Of a stretch of DNA of 64,000 nucleotides, positions 18,971-28,707 are shown piece by piece. Location of the stretch: positions 1 to 64,000 of the forward strand of contig NZ_SWJE01000012.1 in assembly GCF_005144415.1 (NCBI RefSeq), in the 5' to 3' direction. The notes under the pieces were generated by a model. It had not been told where the DNA came from. It did no database searches and saw only the letters and a program-made list of their open reading frames with translations. Origin of the DNA: Trinickia terrae. GTDB lineage: Bacteria; Pseudomonadota; Gammaproteobacteria; Burkholderiales; Burkholderiaceae. The translations under genes and the position numbers were made by a program. Every line of letters starts with the position of its first letter. Position 1 is the first letter of the stretch.

Positions 18971-20128
18971 TCAGCGGCGCTCGGCCGGAACGATGCGCTC
19001 GGCGATGTCGAGATCGCGCGTATGGCGCTCGCGCCCGCGCATGGCCTGCGCGTTGCGTTCGGCCAGCATCGCGCGCGTGATCTGCACGTGCTGGTGCGCG
19101 AAATGCTCGGTCGTCAGCTGGCGGACCGTCAATTGCGCGCCGGCAGCCCAGGCGCGGCACAGCGTTGCCTCGGGATGCGCGGCGAGGTCGTCGGCCGCGC
19201 GCCGCAGCGCCGCCACGTCGTGCGGCGGCACGTAGGTGACCTGCTGCGCGGTGAAGTAGTCGCGCAGGCCGCCCACGTCGCTCGCGATCACCGGCTTGCC
19301 GAGCGCCGCCGCCTCCAGCACGACCGTGATCCCCGACGCGTGGTAGTTCGGCCGCAGCGGCACCACCACGAGGTCCGCCCAGTCGTACAGCTCGCGCTGC
19401 TTCGCGAGGCCGGACGCGGGCGCGATCTGCACGTTCGGCGCATGGAGCGCCTTCGGGATCTTGCGGCGCGTCGCCAAGCGCACCGTATAGCGCGAATCGT
19501 TGCCGAACGCCTTCACGAGCGTCGTCCAGTCGCGGTCGCGGTCGTTGCCGATCGCCGCGATCCGCAGCGGCGTGCCCGGTTGCCACTCGTGCGGCTCGGC
19601 GAGCGGAAAGTCGGTCATGTTCAGGCCGTAGTAGACGTGCAGTGCGTTGCGCCGCAGATAGCGGCGGCACAGCTCGGCGTTCTCGCTCGAGAGCGTCGTC
19701 AGCACGTCGGCGCGCGCGAGCAGCTTGCGATAGCACCAGCGCCGCAGTGCGCCGTAGCCGCGCCATTTGTCGAAGAGCCAGACGCTTTGCGCGAGCAGCA
19801 ACGGCTTCTTGCCGCGCGCGCCGGACAGCAGCAACACCAGCGCGACGGCCAGGTGCTCGGCTTCGGTGTGCGTCCAGATCACGTCGGAGCGCAGGATCTC
19901 GTCGCGATTGCGCAGCGTATGGATCAGATCGAAGCCGAGCATCAGCTTGAGCGCACGGCGCACGAGGCTCACCGGCCTGCTTTCCTTCGCATCGCGCGAA
20001 TAGCTGAGCGCGAACTCGCCGGACTCCGCGTGGTGATAGCCGTACAGGCAGCCGAAGTTGTCGCCCTTGCGGTAGACGCTCGGGTCGGCGCCGTAAAAAA
20101 GGTGTACGTGCACTTTGGTTGCTTGCAT
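18971..20128 (-). CDS. bceH: Exopolysaccharide glycosyltransferase (BceH-like, GT-B)
   Basis: 385 residues. It starts MQATKVHVHLFYGADPSVYR; the donor domain contains YHASGITVVLEAAALGKPVI, equivalent to the GT4 EX7E region. It has no membrane segment and is probably peripheral at the inner membrane. The stop is nine bases before bceI; about 100 bases separate it from bceG. Role: transfer of one sugar to the lipid-linked repeat unit. Symbol assigned from order. Confidence 0.82.
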   Translation of the reverse strand: MQATKVHVHLFYGADPSVYRKGDNFGCLYGYHHAESGEFALSYSRDAKESRPVSLVRRALKLMLGFDLIHTLRNRDEILRSDVIWTHTEAEHLAVALVLLLSGARGKKPLLLAQSVWLFDKWRGYGALRRWCYRKLLARADVLTTLSSENAELCRRYLRRNALHVYYGLNMTDFPLAEPHEWQPGTPLRIAAIGNDRDRDWTTLVKAFGNDSRYTVRLATRRKIPKALHAPNVQIAPASGLAKQRELYDWADLVVVPLRPNYHASGITVVLEAAALGKPVIASDVGGLRDYFTAQQVTYVPPHDVAALRRAADDLAAHPEATLCRAWAAGAQLTVRQLTTEHFAHQHVQITRAMLAERNAQAMRGRERHTRDLDIAERIVPAERR

Positions 20129-20227
20129 GCTTGAACTCCGGGGAACCGGTGTGGGGTTCTCATCGTCTTGCGGCGCGTTGCGGCGAACAGCAGGGCCTGG
20201 ACCTCGCCGAGACGCGCCGTGCTCACA

Positions 20228-21157
20228 TCACGGCGTCGCGCGCCGCGCATCGTTGGCGCCCAGGCGCACCGCGCGCCAGCGCGAGCGCACCACCGCGCCG
20301 TTCTTCGACGTCGCCGACAGCACCGCATGCACGAGCCCCGGATAGGCCCGCGTGCCCACTAGCGTGTACCACCACCACGCGGTCTCGCGCCGAAGCGGCG
20401 GCAGGTGCTCGCGCAGCACGAGATGCAGGTTGTAGGCAGCGTTGCGCACGGCGGCCATCGTCTGCACGTCGCGCTTGTTGTCGTCGAAGCGTTCGGCCGG
20501 GTAGTGATCGACGGCCACGCGCGGGTCGTAGACGAGCTTCCAGCCCCCGCGCTTCACGCGCATGCTGAACGCCATGTCGTTGTGGACCTGGGCGCCCGCG
20601 CCGCGCAGGCGCTCGTCGAAGCGGACGCCGGCGATCGCCGCGCGCCGGTAGCTCATGTTGGCGCCTTTGAGCATGTCGACCTCGCGCGGCTCGCCCACGC
20701 CGAGATGGTGATTGCCGATGAGCTTGCCCGACGGCAGGATCTTGCCGACGCGCTCGCTCCGGCCGTCGAGGACGCGGCCTCTTTCGTGAACCCAGTCGCG
20801 CCCGCCGAGCGCGCCTAGCTGCCGATCGGCGGAGAACGCGGCGGCGATGCGCTTCAGCCAGTCGGGACGCGGCGCGGCATCGTCGTCGGTAATCGCGATC
20901 ACGTCGCCCGACGCGGCGTCGAGCCCGCGATTGAGCGCCGCGACCTGCCCCGGCACTTCGATCAGCGCGACGCGCAGCGGAAGATTGCCGCGCACGGCGG
21001 GATCGGCGAGCCGTTCATGCGTCGCGTCGTCCTCGGGCCGCGCGACGACGATCACTTCGTCCGGCTTCTTCATCTGCCGCTGCAGCGCGATCAAGCAGCG
21101 CGCCAGATCGGCGGGACGGCGGTAGGTCGGAACCAGTACGGATAGCTTCATATGCAT
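20228..21157 (-). CDS. bceG: Exopolysaccharide glycosyltransferase, GT2 family (BceG-like)
   Basis: 309 residues, GT-A fold. The nucleotide-binding start is LSVLVPTYRRPADLARCLIA, and the metal site ITDDDAAPRPDWL provides the Asp motif. A candidate catalytic-base region follows (RGAGAQVHNDMAFSMRVKRG). Two in-frame ATGs (21157 and two codons later) are both served by GAGG. It begins six bases after bceF. The C-terminus HAVLSATSKNGAVVRSRW is basic. Confidence 0.84.
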   Translation of the reverse strand: MHMKLSVLVPTYRRPADLARCLIALQRQMKKPDEVIVVARPEDDATHERLADPAVRGNLPLRVALIEVPGQVAALNRGLDAASGDVIAITDDDAAPRPDWLKRIAAAFSADRQLGALGGRDWVHERGRVLDGRSERVGKILPSGKLIGNHHLGVGEPREVDMLKGANMSYRRAAIAGVRFDERLRGAGAQVHNDMAFSMRVKRGGWKLVYDPRVAVDHYPAERFDDNKRDVQTMAAVRNAAYNLHLVLREHLPPLRRETAWWWYTLVGTRAYPGLVHAVLSATSKNGAVVRSRWRAVRLGANDARRATP

Positions 21158-21163
21158 TGAACC

Positions 21164-23392
21164 TCACACACTCAGGTATTCCTGCACGGCGGCATAGCCC
21201 GCGCGCCCATAGCCGCGCGCAATCTGCGGCATCGCGTTGAAGATCCCGCCCTGCACCTGGATGCCGGCCGCCCGCAGGCGCTTGAGCGAATCGGTGATCT
21301 CCACTTCGTTGTGCATGCCCGAGCGCAGCACGAGGAAGGTCGCGCCGGCCAGTTCGCCGAAGATCGTGGCGTCGGTGACGGCGAGCACCGGCGGCGTATC
21401 GATGAAGATCACGTCGTAGCGCTTGCTCAGGCCGTCGAGGTACGTCTGCAGGCGCGGCGACATCAGCAGCTCCGAAGGATTCGGCGGACGCACGCCGCTC
21501 GCCACGAACTCGAGCCCCTTCACCATGGTGGGGCGAATCGCCTCTTCGAGCGAAATCTGCCCGCTCAACAGTTCCGAGAGACCGTTGTCGCGCTCGCCGC
21601 CCACATAGCGTTCGAGCGAGCCGCGCCGCATGTCGCCGTCGATCAGCAGCACGCGCTTGCCCGAGTTGGCGAGCAGCACCGCGAGATTGACCGCCAGGAA
21701 GCTCTTGCCGATGCCGGGCGAAGGTCCGGTCAGCACCGTGACGCGGTTCTTCGCATCCATCAGCGTGAACTGCATCGACGTGCGCAGGCTGCGCAGGCTC
21801 TCGACGCAGACGTCCCTCGGCCGCAGCTGCGCGAGGATCGGCCGGTCGCGGCGACTGGCGCGCTCGTTGGCGACATCGAGCTTGACGAGCTCGTGGCTGA
21901 GCGGCACGAGGCCAAAGATCGGCAGGCCGAAGTTGCGCTCGACGCGCTCGGGATCGTCGATGCCCGCGAACATATTGCGGCGCAGGAACACGATGCCCGT
22001 ACCGACGATCAGCCCGAGGATCACCGCCGCCGACAGGATCAGCACCTTCTTGGGCTTCACCGGCTCGCCGGGACGCAGCGCGGCGTCGACGAGGTGAACG
22101 TTGCCGCCCGTGCCCGCCTTCTGCACCGAGAGCTCCTGCACGCGGTTCAGGAGCAGCACGTAGATGTCCTCGGCCACCTTGGCATCGCGCTGCAGCGCGA
22201 CGGCCTTCACTTCCGATGCGGGCAGGTCGCGGAAGCGGTCGGAGAACTTCTGCTGCTCGGCCTGGAGCTGCGTGAGCTGCTGCTTGGCGGTCTGCATGAC
22301 CGGGTTCTCGTTGCCGTAGCGCTCCTGCATCGACGCGATCTGCAGGCGCAGCGCCGCGATCTGCTGCTCGTACTGGATGCTGCCTTCGAGATAGACCTTC
22401 GCCTCGTCGCTCGCGTTGATCGAGCCGGACTGCTGCTGATATTGCGTGAGCGCGGCCTCGGCGCGCTCGAGATCGGACTTCAGGCGCGGCGCTTCGCTCT
22501 CGAGGAAGGTCAGCATCTTGCTCGCCTCTTCCTGCTTGCTCGCGATGTGCTGGCGCAGGTACGACTGTGCGAGCGCGTTGGCGATCTCGGCAGCGCGCGC
22601 CGGGTCCTTGTCTTCGAGCGAGATCTGGATCACGCCGGTCTGCTTGCCCTGCTCGGTCACCGTGATCGCCGATTGAAACCCGGTGATCGCGTCGAGGTCG
22701 TTCAGGCGCGTCACCTTGAACTGCGTGCCGGGGCGCGCGACGAGCTGGTTGACCGTGATCGTCACGCCGCCGCCCTTCTCCTGCTCCCCTGCACGGCCGC
22801 GCAGCAGCAGCGCGCCGTCGGCGTCCTGCAGTGTGTACTGGCCATCGCCGAGCGCCGTCATCGTCAGCTTCTCGTTTTCGAGCGCGGGCGTCACTTCGAT
22901 CGAATCGACGTCGGCGATTTCACCGCCCCACGCGAACGACTTCAGGCCAAGCCACGGTTGCGCAGGCTTGCCGGGCTGCGCGAGACGCGCCGCGATGCTG
23001 CCGAGCAGCGGAATCGTCTTCGGCGCCACCGAGAAATTCAGCTTGCACTGCTCGACCACTGGAGCCACGACGCCGCGGCTCTTGATGATTTCGATTTCGG
23101 CGTCGGTGGGCATCGTCTGCGTGCCGCTGTTGATGACCGCGCCCGTCTGCGTCTGCGTGAGCGCCTGCGAGTTGTTGTCGCCCGTCTCCACGCGCACGTG
23201 CGCATCCGCCGAATAGATCGGCTTGGCGAGGTAGCAATAGAGCGCGGCCATCGCGACGATCGTGAGCGCGATGCCGATCAGCCACCAGATGTCGTCGAGA
23301 ATCACCTGCAGCAGCTGGCCTAGGACGAGATCCTCTTCCTCGGTCTTGATCGCCGCCATCGGCGCGCCATGCGTGTTGAAACTTGTGCTCAT
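21164..23392 (-). CDS. bceF: Bacterial tyrosine autokinase / polysaccharide co-polymerase (BceF-like)
   Basis: 742 residues. An N-terminal Wzz domain has TM1 (IWWLIGIALTIVAMAALYCY-like) and TM2 near residue 450 (ILSAAVILGLIVGTGIVFL), separated by a long periplasmic coiled coil. The cytoplasmic kinase has Walker A GPSPGIGKSF, Walker A' VLLIDGDMRRG and Walker B VIFIDTPP. The C-terminal tail ARGYGRAGYAAVQEYLSV carries three Tyr residues, the usual autophosphorylation cluster. It controls polymer length and export together with BceE; the phosphatase BceD should reverse its phosphorylation. Confidence 0.93.
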   Translation of the reverse strand: MSTSFNTHGAPMAAIKTEEEDLVLGQLLQVILDDIWWLIGIALTIVAMAALYCYLAKPIYSADAHVRVETGDNNSQALTQTQTGAVINSGTQTMPTDAEIEIIKSRGVVAPVVEQCKLNFSVAPKTIPLLGSIAARLAQPGKPAQPWLGLKSFAWGGEIADVDSIEVTPALENEKLTMTALGDGQYTLQDADGALLLRGRAGEQEKGGGVTITVNQLVARPGTQFKVTRLNDLDAITGFQSAITVTEQGKQTGVIQISLEDKDPARAAEIANALAQSYLRQHIASKQEEASKMLTFLESEAPRLKSDLERAEAALTQYQQQSGSINASDEAKVYLEGSIQYEQQIAALRLQIASMQERYGNENPVMQTAKQQLTQLQAEQQKFSDRFRDLPASEVKAVALQRDAKVAEDIYVLLLNRVQELSVQKAGTGGNVHLVDAALRPGEPVKPKKVLILSAAVILGLIVGTGIVFLRRNMFAGIDDPERVERNFGLPIFGLVPLSHELVKLDVANERASRRDRPILAQLRPRDVCVESLRSLRTSMQFTLMDAKNRVTVLTGPSPGIGKSFLAVNLAVLLANSGKRVLLIDGDMRRGSLERYVGGERDNGLSELLSGQISLEEAIRPTMVKGLEFVASGVRPPNPSELLMSPRLQTYLDGLSKRYDVIFIDTPPVLAVTDATIFGELAGATFLVLRSGMHNEVEITDSLKRLRAAGIQVQGGIFNAMPQIARGYGRAGYAAVQEYLSV

Positions 23393-23448
23393 GCTTCGTT
23401 CCCGGTTCCGGTCGCGGCCACCCCTGGAAGCCAGAGGCGGCCTGGGCC

Positions 23449-24618
23449 TTATTTCGTCAGTTGCTTCAGGTAGAACGCCGTCTCGATGGCGGGCAGCACC
23501 TGCTGGAGGACACGGTTGAACTGCACCGAGCTCGCGGTGCCGACGTAGACCACATCCATCGGCTGCAGCTGGAATTGCGCGGACAGGAGCAGCGAGTCGG
23601 GCTGCGTCATGTCGAGCCGGTAGATGTCGGGCGCGCCCGGCTTGCCGTGCAGGCCGCGAATCACGTAGATCTGGCGCACGTTCGCGTCGGTGTCGAGCAC
23701 GCCGCCGGCGTTCGTCAGCGAATCGGCGATCGTCAGGCGCCCGCGGATCATCTGCACCGGCATCGGCGTCTTCACTTCGCCCATCACGAACACGCGGCTA
23801 TCCGAGCGATCGGGGATGTTGATGATGTCGCCGTCCTGCAGCATCACGTTGTTCGCGATGTCGCCGCGGTCGAGCACGCCGTTGACATCGATCTGATAGA
23901 AGTGGTTGTTGCGCGTGAGGCGCACGCGCTGCAGGTCGGCATCCGAGTTCGTGCCGCCCGAACGCGTGATCGCATCGACGAGCGTAAGCGGCACGTCGGT
24001 GACGGCGAGCGGGCCGGGTGTCTTCACGTCGCCGGTCACCTGCACCTTCTGGCCGCGATAGGCGAGCACGCGCACGTCGAGCTGCGGGTTCTTGATATAG
24101 GGGCCAAGCGCGGCGGCGAGCTGGTCGCGCACTTCCTGAGTGGTCTTGCCGCCTACCTTGAAGCGGCCGACGAACGGAAAGAAGATCGTGCCGTCGCCGG
24201 CGACGGTCTGGCCGTATGGGTCGGCCTGACCCGGCAGCGCCGTCGTGTACGGCTGCGCGAGCGCGCCGGCGATCGTCTGCGTGGTGTTGCCGCCGGTCGA
24301 GAGCGACGTGCCTTGCGGCGTGGTGAGCTCGGGGTGATCCCAGATCGTGATGCCGAGGATGTCTTGCGGCGCAACGCGATAGACGTACTTCGACGCATCG
24401 CTGAAGCGCGATTCCGGCAGCACGGCCGGGGTGGCTTGCGCGTTGGCTTCCTCTCTAAGGAGCGAGGGCGTGATCAAGCGGACGTTGTAGGTGTCGGTGG
24501 GCGCCTGGCTGTTGTCCTCCTTGAGGCGCGACGTATCCAGGTAGTTGCCGGGCGCAGTGGCGCAGCCTGACACAAAAGCCGTCAGCAAGATTGAAATCGC
24601 AGCGCAACGTTTCAGCAT
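23449..24618 (-). CDS. bceE: Outer-membrane polysaccharide export lipoprotein (BceE-like, Wza/OPX)
   Basis: About 389 residues. The start MLKRCAAISILLTAFVSGCA has a lipoprotein signal with lipobox VSGC. An export domain follows (YRVAPQDILGITIWDHPEL, then GDGTIFFPFVGRFKVGGKT), and then two SLBB-type beta-grasp repeats (VQVTGDVKTPGPLAVTDVP and RVFVMGEVKTPMPVQMI). It forms the outer-membrane exit channel. The ATG at 24618 overlaps the end of bceD by seven bases; an in-frame ATG at 24633 would add five residues. Confidence 0.93.
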   Translation of the reverse strand: MLKRCAAISILLTAFVSGCATAPGNYLDTSRLKEDNSQAPTDTYNVRLITPSLLREEANAQATPAVLPESRFSDASKYVYRVAPQDILGITIWDHPELTTPQGTSLSTGGNTTQTIAGALAQPYTTALPGQADPYGQTVAGDGTIFFPFVGRFKVGGKTTQEVRDQLAAALGPYIKNPQLDVRVLAYRGQKVQVTGDVKTPGPLAVTDVPLTLVDAITRSGGTNSDADLQRVRLTRNNHFYQIDVNGVLDRGDIANNVMLQDGDIINIPDRSDSRVFVMGEVKTPMPVQMIRGRLTIADSLTNAGGVLDTDANVRQIYVIRGLHGKPGAPDIYRLDMTQPDSLLLSAQFQLQPMDVVYVGTASSVQFNRVLQQVLPAIETAFYLKQLTK

Positions 24619-25046
24619 ATTTTGTTCAGCCATCCGGTGACGAGATGTTCGATGAGGGCGAAGCTTTTGCGGTAGATGTCCTCGCTGTCGCCGTATGGGT
24701 CCGCGACATCCGAGTCCTCCCACTTGCCGAGCAGATGGACCTTGCCGCGAGAGGTCGGCGCCAGCGATTCCACCGCGGTGATCTGCTTGCGCTCGCTGAC
24801 CAGAATCAAGTCCGCATCGCGGATGAGTTGCGGGCTTAGGCGCCGCGAGCGGTGATCGGAGCTGTCGATGCCTTGGTGCGCCAGCAAACGCTGCATCGTG
24901 GAGTCGATCGACGCGCCGTCGCAGGCCTTTAGTCCCGCTGAGTGGAATCGGATTTGCCCGTGCGGGCGGCGGGCTCTGAATAGCAGCTCCGCTGCAGGAC
25001 TTCTGCATATGTTTGCGTGGCAGACCACCAGGATGTTTTTAAACAT
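24612..25046 (-). CDS. bceD: Low-molecular-weight protein tyrosine phosphatase (BceD-like)
   Basis: About 144 residues beginning MFKNILVVCHANICRSP. The catalytic P-loop is C-H-A-N-I-C-R-S (CX5RS), and the general-acid loop is near VADPYGDSEDIYRK. It dephosphorylates the tyrosine kinase BceF. I start at the ATG at 25046, because the phosphatase fold begins there and upstream codons run into the repeat element. It overlaps bceE. It is the first gene after the inverted-repeat element that separates it from bceC. Confidence 0.92.
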   Translation of the reverse strand: MFKNILVVCHANICRSPAAELLFRARRPHGQIRFHSAGLKACDGASIDSTMQRLLAHQGIDSSDHRSRRLSPQLIRDADLILVSERKQITAVESLAPTSRGKVHLLGKWEDSDVADPYGDSEDIYRKSFALIEHLVTGWLNKIC

Positions 25047-25113
25047 AGCGGTAGGCCTCGCTCGGTGTCTCGCGGGTTTGCGCTTTATCTTTCGCCTGGG
25101 CTTGTGGCACAAA

Positions 25114-25774
25114 TTCATTTCGCGCCGGTCCACAAGCGTTGCCCCTCCCCGGGGCGGGGGTCACTTTTGTCTTGCCAAAAGTAACCAAAAGCGCGTCCTG
25201 GGCGGACAGCCTTGGCCCGTTAGCACGCAGTCCTGTTGGCGTTAGCGGTCGGGGGCAAGCGTCATTGCTCGCCGCACGGCCCGTTAGCACGTGGACACTT
25301 TCAGACGCGGCCGAGGAAACTGCCCAGCGTTGGTAGTCAGGAAAGGCCTGAAGTGACATGCTCGTGGACACTGCGCATTGCGCACATGCAAACGCAAATG
25401 GTCCGGCCGCCCTCTTCGGCCCAGCCTCTACTTCGGTACTTGCGCTCATCATTGCCATTTCACTCCTCACTACAAGACTCCTTGTTGCAGTCGCTGTGCT
25501 TGCTTTGGCCGGCACACCATTTCTAACCAGGCGACGCTGGGGCACCAATGAACTGACACCCTCAATTTGATTCGTCGCAGCGCAACCCCGTGCCGCGTGC
25601 TAACGGGACGTACGGCGGGCGACAACGGTAGCCCTCAGACCGCTACCGCCAACAGGACTGCGTGCTAACGGGCCAAGGCCGTCCGCCCAGGACGCGCTTT
25701 TGGTTACTTTTGGCAAGACAAAAGTGACCCACGCCCCGGGGAGGGGCAACGCATGCGGCCGGCCGCGAAATGAA
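25114..25774. repeat. 661-bp inverted-repeat element, copy 1
   Basis: It is bounded by TTCATTTCGC (25114-25123) and its perfect inverse GCGAAATGAA (25765-25774). The arms (about 25114-25292 and 25590-25774) are inverted copies sharing GCCCCTCCCCGGGGCG-type, CTTTTGTCTTGCCAAAAGTA-type and CGCGTCCTGGGCGGACAG-type blocks. Each arm has two CCCGTTAGCACG motifs about 85 bp apart. The central 300 bp is not symmetric. A second copy lies at 38052-38585. Short open frames inside (for example 25358-25570) translate to low-complexity peptides and I do not call them genes. The element fills the 800-bp bceC-bceD gap. No target-site duplication is evident. Confidence 0.85.
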
Positions 25775-25812
25775 CCTTGCGCCGCGAACCTCAGCGAACC
25801 GCCCCCAGAACC

Positions 25813-25839
25813 CAACAACAACAACAACAACAACAACAA
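25813..25839. repeat. Trinucleotide microsatellite (CAA)9
   Basis: Nine uninterrupted CAA units lie five bases past the bceC stop (read as TTG repeats on the bceC strand). Confidence 0.95.
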
Positions 25840-25844
25840 AAGCC

Positions 25845-27251
25845 TCAACGCGCAGCCAAAGCGCCATTCACCGCAAAAGCACCGGCAAAAACACCGCCCC
25901 GCCCGATGGCGTGATACTCGACGCCGATCTCCCGCATCGTCTCGGGCTCGTACAAATTGCGTCCGTCGAAAATCAGCGGCGCTTTGAGCGCTTTTTTCAG
26001 GCTATCGAAGTCCGGGCTCTTGAATGCCTTCCACTCCGTGAGAATCACCAGCGCGTCCGCGTGCCTGACGGCCTCCATCTGCTCGTTGGCAAAACTCAGC
26101 CTTTCGAGCCATTCGGGCTGGTCCTCCAAATCCTGGTCGATTGCCCGCTTGGCATCGCGAATGGCGACGGGGTCATACGCCACCACCCGCGCCCCGCGCG
26201 CAAGCAGCGCGGCAATCAAGGTCCGGCTGGGCGCTTCGCGCATGTCATCGGTATTCGGCTTGAACGCAAGCCCCCAAACCGCAAACGTGCGATCCGACAA
26301 ATCCTCGCCGAGCCGCTCGACGATCTTGTGCGCCAGCACTTTCTTCTGCGCATCGTTGACCGCCGACACCGCTTTCAGGATCTTCAGCTCCTGCGCGTTT
26401 TCCGCCGCCGTGCGGATCAGCGCCTCGACGTCCTTCGGGAAGCACGAGCCGCCATACCCGCAGCCCGCATACAGGAAGTGATAGCCGATCCGCGGGTCCG
26501 AACCAATTCCGCGCCGCACGGCTTCGATATCCGCACCGATGCGGTCCGCGAAATTCGCCAGCTCGTTCATGAACGAAATGCGCGTCGCGAGCATTGCGTT
26601 AGCCGCGTATTTCGTGAACTCGGCCGAGCGCACATCCATCCAGAGCGTGCGTTCGTGGTTGCGGTTGAACGGCGCATACAGACGCCGCATCAGCTCGCGC
26701 GCCTTCTCGCCCGGCACGTCGTCATCGCAGCCGAGCACGATGCGGTCGGGCCGCGTGAAGTCCTCGACAGCCGCGCCTTCCTTCAGAAACTCCGGATTCG
26801 ACACCACCGAGAACATCGGCTCGATGCCGCGCGCCGCAAGCTCGGCCGCCACGGTTTCGCGCACGCGCAGCGCCGTGCCCACGGGCACCGTCGACTTGTC
26901 GACGATCACCTTGAAGCCGGTCATGTAGCGGCCGATGTTGCGCGCGGCCGCCAGCACGTATTGCAGGTCGGCCGAGCCGTCTTCGTCGGGCGGCGTGCCG
27001 ACGGCGATGAACTGCACGTCGCCGTGCGCCACCGCGGCGCGCACGTCGGTCGAAAACTTCAGGCGCCCCGCCGCCAGGTTGCGCGCAATGACTTCGCGCA
27101 AGCCCGGCTCGTGGATCGGCATGCCGCCGCTGTTCAACACGTCGATCTTCTTTTGATCGACGTCGAGGCAGAACACGTCGTTGCCGATGTCGGCAAGGCA
27201 TGCGCCCGTCACGAGACCCACGTAACCGCTGCCAATGATGGTCAGATTCAT
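25845..27251 (-). CDS. bceC: UDP-glucose 6-dehydrogenase (BceC-like)
   Basis: 468 residues. NAD-binding start [20 protein letters not shown]. The catalytic-Cys motif [16 protein letters not shown] lies near residue 260, and the C-terminal UDP-binding domain has [17 protein letters not shown]. It oxidises UDP-glucose to UDP-glucuronate, a cepacian precursor, with two NAD+. It follows bceB after 58 bases and is the last gene before the inverted-repeat element. Confidence 0.95.
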   Translation of the reverse strand: MNLTIIGSGYVGLVTGACLADIGNDVFCLDVDQKKIDVLNSGGMPIHEPGLREVIARNLAAGRLKFSTDVRAAVAHGDVQFIAVGTPPDEDGSADLQYVLAAARNIGRYMTGFKVIVDKSTVPVGTALRVRETVAAELAARGIEPMFSVVSNPEFLKEGAAVEDFTRPDRIVLGCDDDVPGEKARELMRRLYAPFNRNHERTLWMDVRSAEFTKYAANAMLATRISFMNELANFADRIGADIEAVRRGIGSDPRIGYHFLYAGCGYGGSCFPKDVEALIRTAAENAQELKILKAVSAVNDAQKKVLAHKIVERLGEDLSDRTFAVWGLAFKPNTDDMREAPSRTLIAALLARGARVVAYDPVAIRDAKRAIDQDLEDQPEWLERLSFANEQMEAVRHADALVILTEWKAFKSPDFDSLKKALKAPLIFDGRNLYEPETMREIGVEYHAIGRGGVFAGAFAVNGALAAR

Positions 27252-27309
27252 CCGTTACTCCTAGAAACAGGGAACTGTTTGTCGTGAGACCGGCAAAAAC
27301 GTGCCGTCG

Positions 27310-28707
27310 TCAATACGCGTTGCTGCCGGCAAAGCCCTTCCACAGCGTCAGGGCGACGATCTTGATGTCGAGCCAGAAAGTCCAGTGCTGCATGTAGTAC
27401 AAATCGAGCTTCACCCGCCCCATCATCTTTTCGATGCGGTCGGTTTCGCCGCGGTAGCCGTTGATCTGCGCCCAGCCCGTGATGCCCGGCTTGATCCGGT
27501 AGCGGTGCATGTAGCCGCGCACGAGGTCCTTGTAGATATCGTCGTGCTGGAGCGCGTGCGGGCGCGGCCCCACCACCGACATCTCGCCTTTGAGCACGTT
27601 GATGAACTGCGGCAGCTCGTCGAGGCTCGTGCGGCGCAAGAAGCGCCCTACAGGCGTGACGCGCGAGTCGTTCTTCGTCGCCTGCGTCACGGTGCCGGTC
27701 TTCTCGGCGTGCACCTTCATCGAGCGGAACTTGTAGATCTCGAACTCGTTGCCGTCGAGGCCCTTGCGCTTCTGCCGGAAAAACACCGGCCCCGGCGACG
27801 AGAGCTTGACCATCAACGCGATCACCACCATCAGCGGAGAAAGCGCAAGCAGCGCGCCCAAGGCAAATAGCCGGTCGAACACGAACTTCGGCAGGATGCG
27901 CATATCGGTGATCGGCGAAGCGGCGAGGTTGATCGCCGGCACGCCGAGCAGATCGACCACCACGTGATTGAACAGCGACAGGCTGCGCACGTCCGGAATG
28001 AAGCGGATATTCACGAAGTCGTGCTGGAATTCCGTCACGAGCTTGTGGATCGTGCGCTCCTGCGAAATCGGCAGCGCGAGCCACAGCTCGCGAATCGCGC
28101 GGCGCTTCACGAGCGCCGTCAGCTTCGCGAAGTCCTGCTCGAACGGCACGCCGGCCACCGTGCCGGCCGGCTCGCCGTCATGGCCCGCGTCCTCATCGGT
28201 CTCTTCGTTGAAGACGCACACCGGGCGGAATCCCGCATCGGGACGCCTGCGCATCTGCTCGACGAGAAACCGCCCGTACTGGCGGCCGCCCACGATGGCA
28301 ACCGTCTTGAAATTGAAGCCCTCGCGGCGCAATTGCCTGAGGATCGCGTAGACCAGCGTCTTCGTTGCAATCAGCAACGCAATCGTCGCCACCGCCCAAT
28401 ACGCGAGCCACAAACGCGACAGCTCGTCCGCGCGATGCAGGCTGAAGCTCATCAGGATGCCCGTGCCCTCGACGATCAGCCAACCGATCGCCACGCGCCA
28501 CAGGAGTTCGCGCACAGGCTTGCCGCGCCACGACTGATAGATGCCGAGCGCCGGAAAGAACACGATGGCCAGCACGCCGTTGAACGCGACGGCGAAGGTC
28601 TGCATGTCGTTGAGCCACACGAAACGGCCTTCGTGCAGCCCCGCCGCAATGAGCGCGCCCAGAGCGGCCATTGCGATGTCGATGATTCTCGATAGAACGC
28701 TCAGCAT
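27310..28707 (-). CDS. bceB: Undecaprenyl-phosphate glucose phosphotransferase (BceB-like, WcaJ/PHPT family)
   Basis: About 465 residues. Four N-terminal membrane helices lead to a CoA-binding-like domain ([20 protein letters not shown]). A fifth hydrophobic segment ([20 protein letters not shown]) precedes the catalytic domain with [33 protein letters not shown] and VGPRPHAL. It starts repeat-unit assembly by moving glucose-1-phosphate to undecaprenyl phosphate. The ATG at 28707 has GGGG at a suitable distance; a GTG three codons upstream is possible. It is the first gene of the minus-strand unit. Confidence 0.93.
   Translation of the reverse strand: MLSVLSRIIDIAMAALGALIAAGLHEGRFVWLNDMQTFAVAFNGVLAIVFFPALGIYQSWRGKPVRELLWRVAIGWLIVEGTGILMSFSLHRADELSRLWLAYWAVATIALLIATKTLVYAILRQLRREGFNFKTVAIVGGRQYGRFLVEQMRRRPDAGFRPVCVFNEETDEDAGHDGEPAGTVAGVPFEQDFAKLTALVKRRAIRELWLALPISQERTIHKLVTEFQHDFVNIRFIPDVRSLSLFNHVVVDLLGVPAINLAASPITDMRILPKFVFDRLFALGALLALSPLMVVIALMVKLSSPGPVFFRQKRKGLDGNEFEIYKFRSMKVHAEKTGTVTQATKNDSRVTPVGRFLRRTSLDELPQFINVLKGEMSVVGPRPHALQHDDIYKDLVRGYMHRYRIKPGITGWAQINGYRGETDRIEKMMGRVKLDLYYMQHWTFWLDIKIVALTLWKGFAGSNAY

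Noticed and set aside
16296-19766. Apparent 1156-codon minus-strand gene
   Set aside because: Only the part from the TTG at 17486 onward resembles a protein (a GT4 enzyme). The upstream part is the wrong frame of bceI and bceH, which read cleanly in their own frames.
25139-25867. Several short frames (such as MPLPGAGVTFVLPKVTKSAS) in the inverted-repeat element, and similar ones at 38158-38479
   Set aside because: They are translations of repeat arms present in both elements, and mirror frames occur on both strands. No start signals or protein-like composition.
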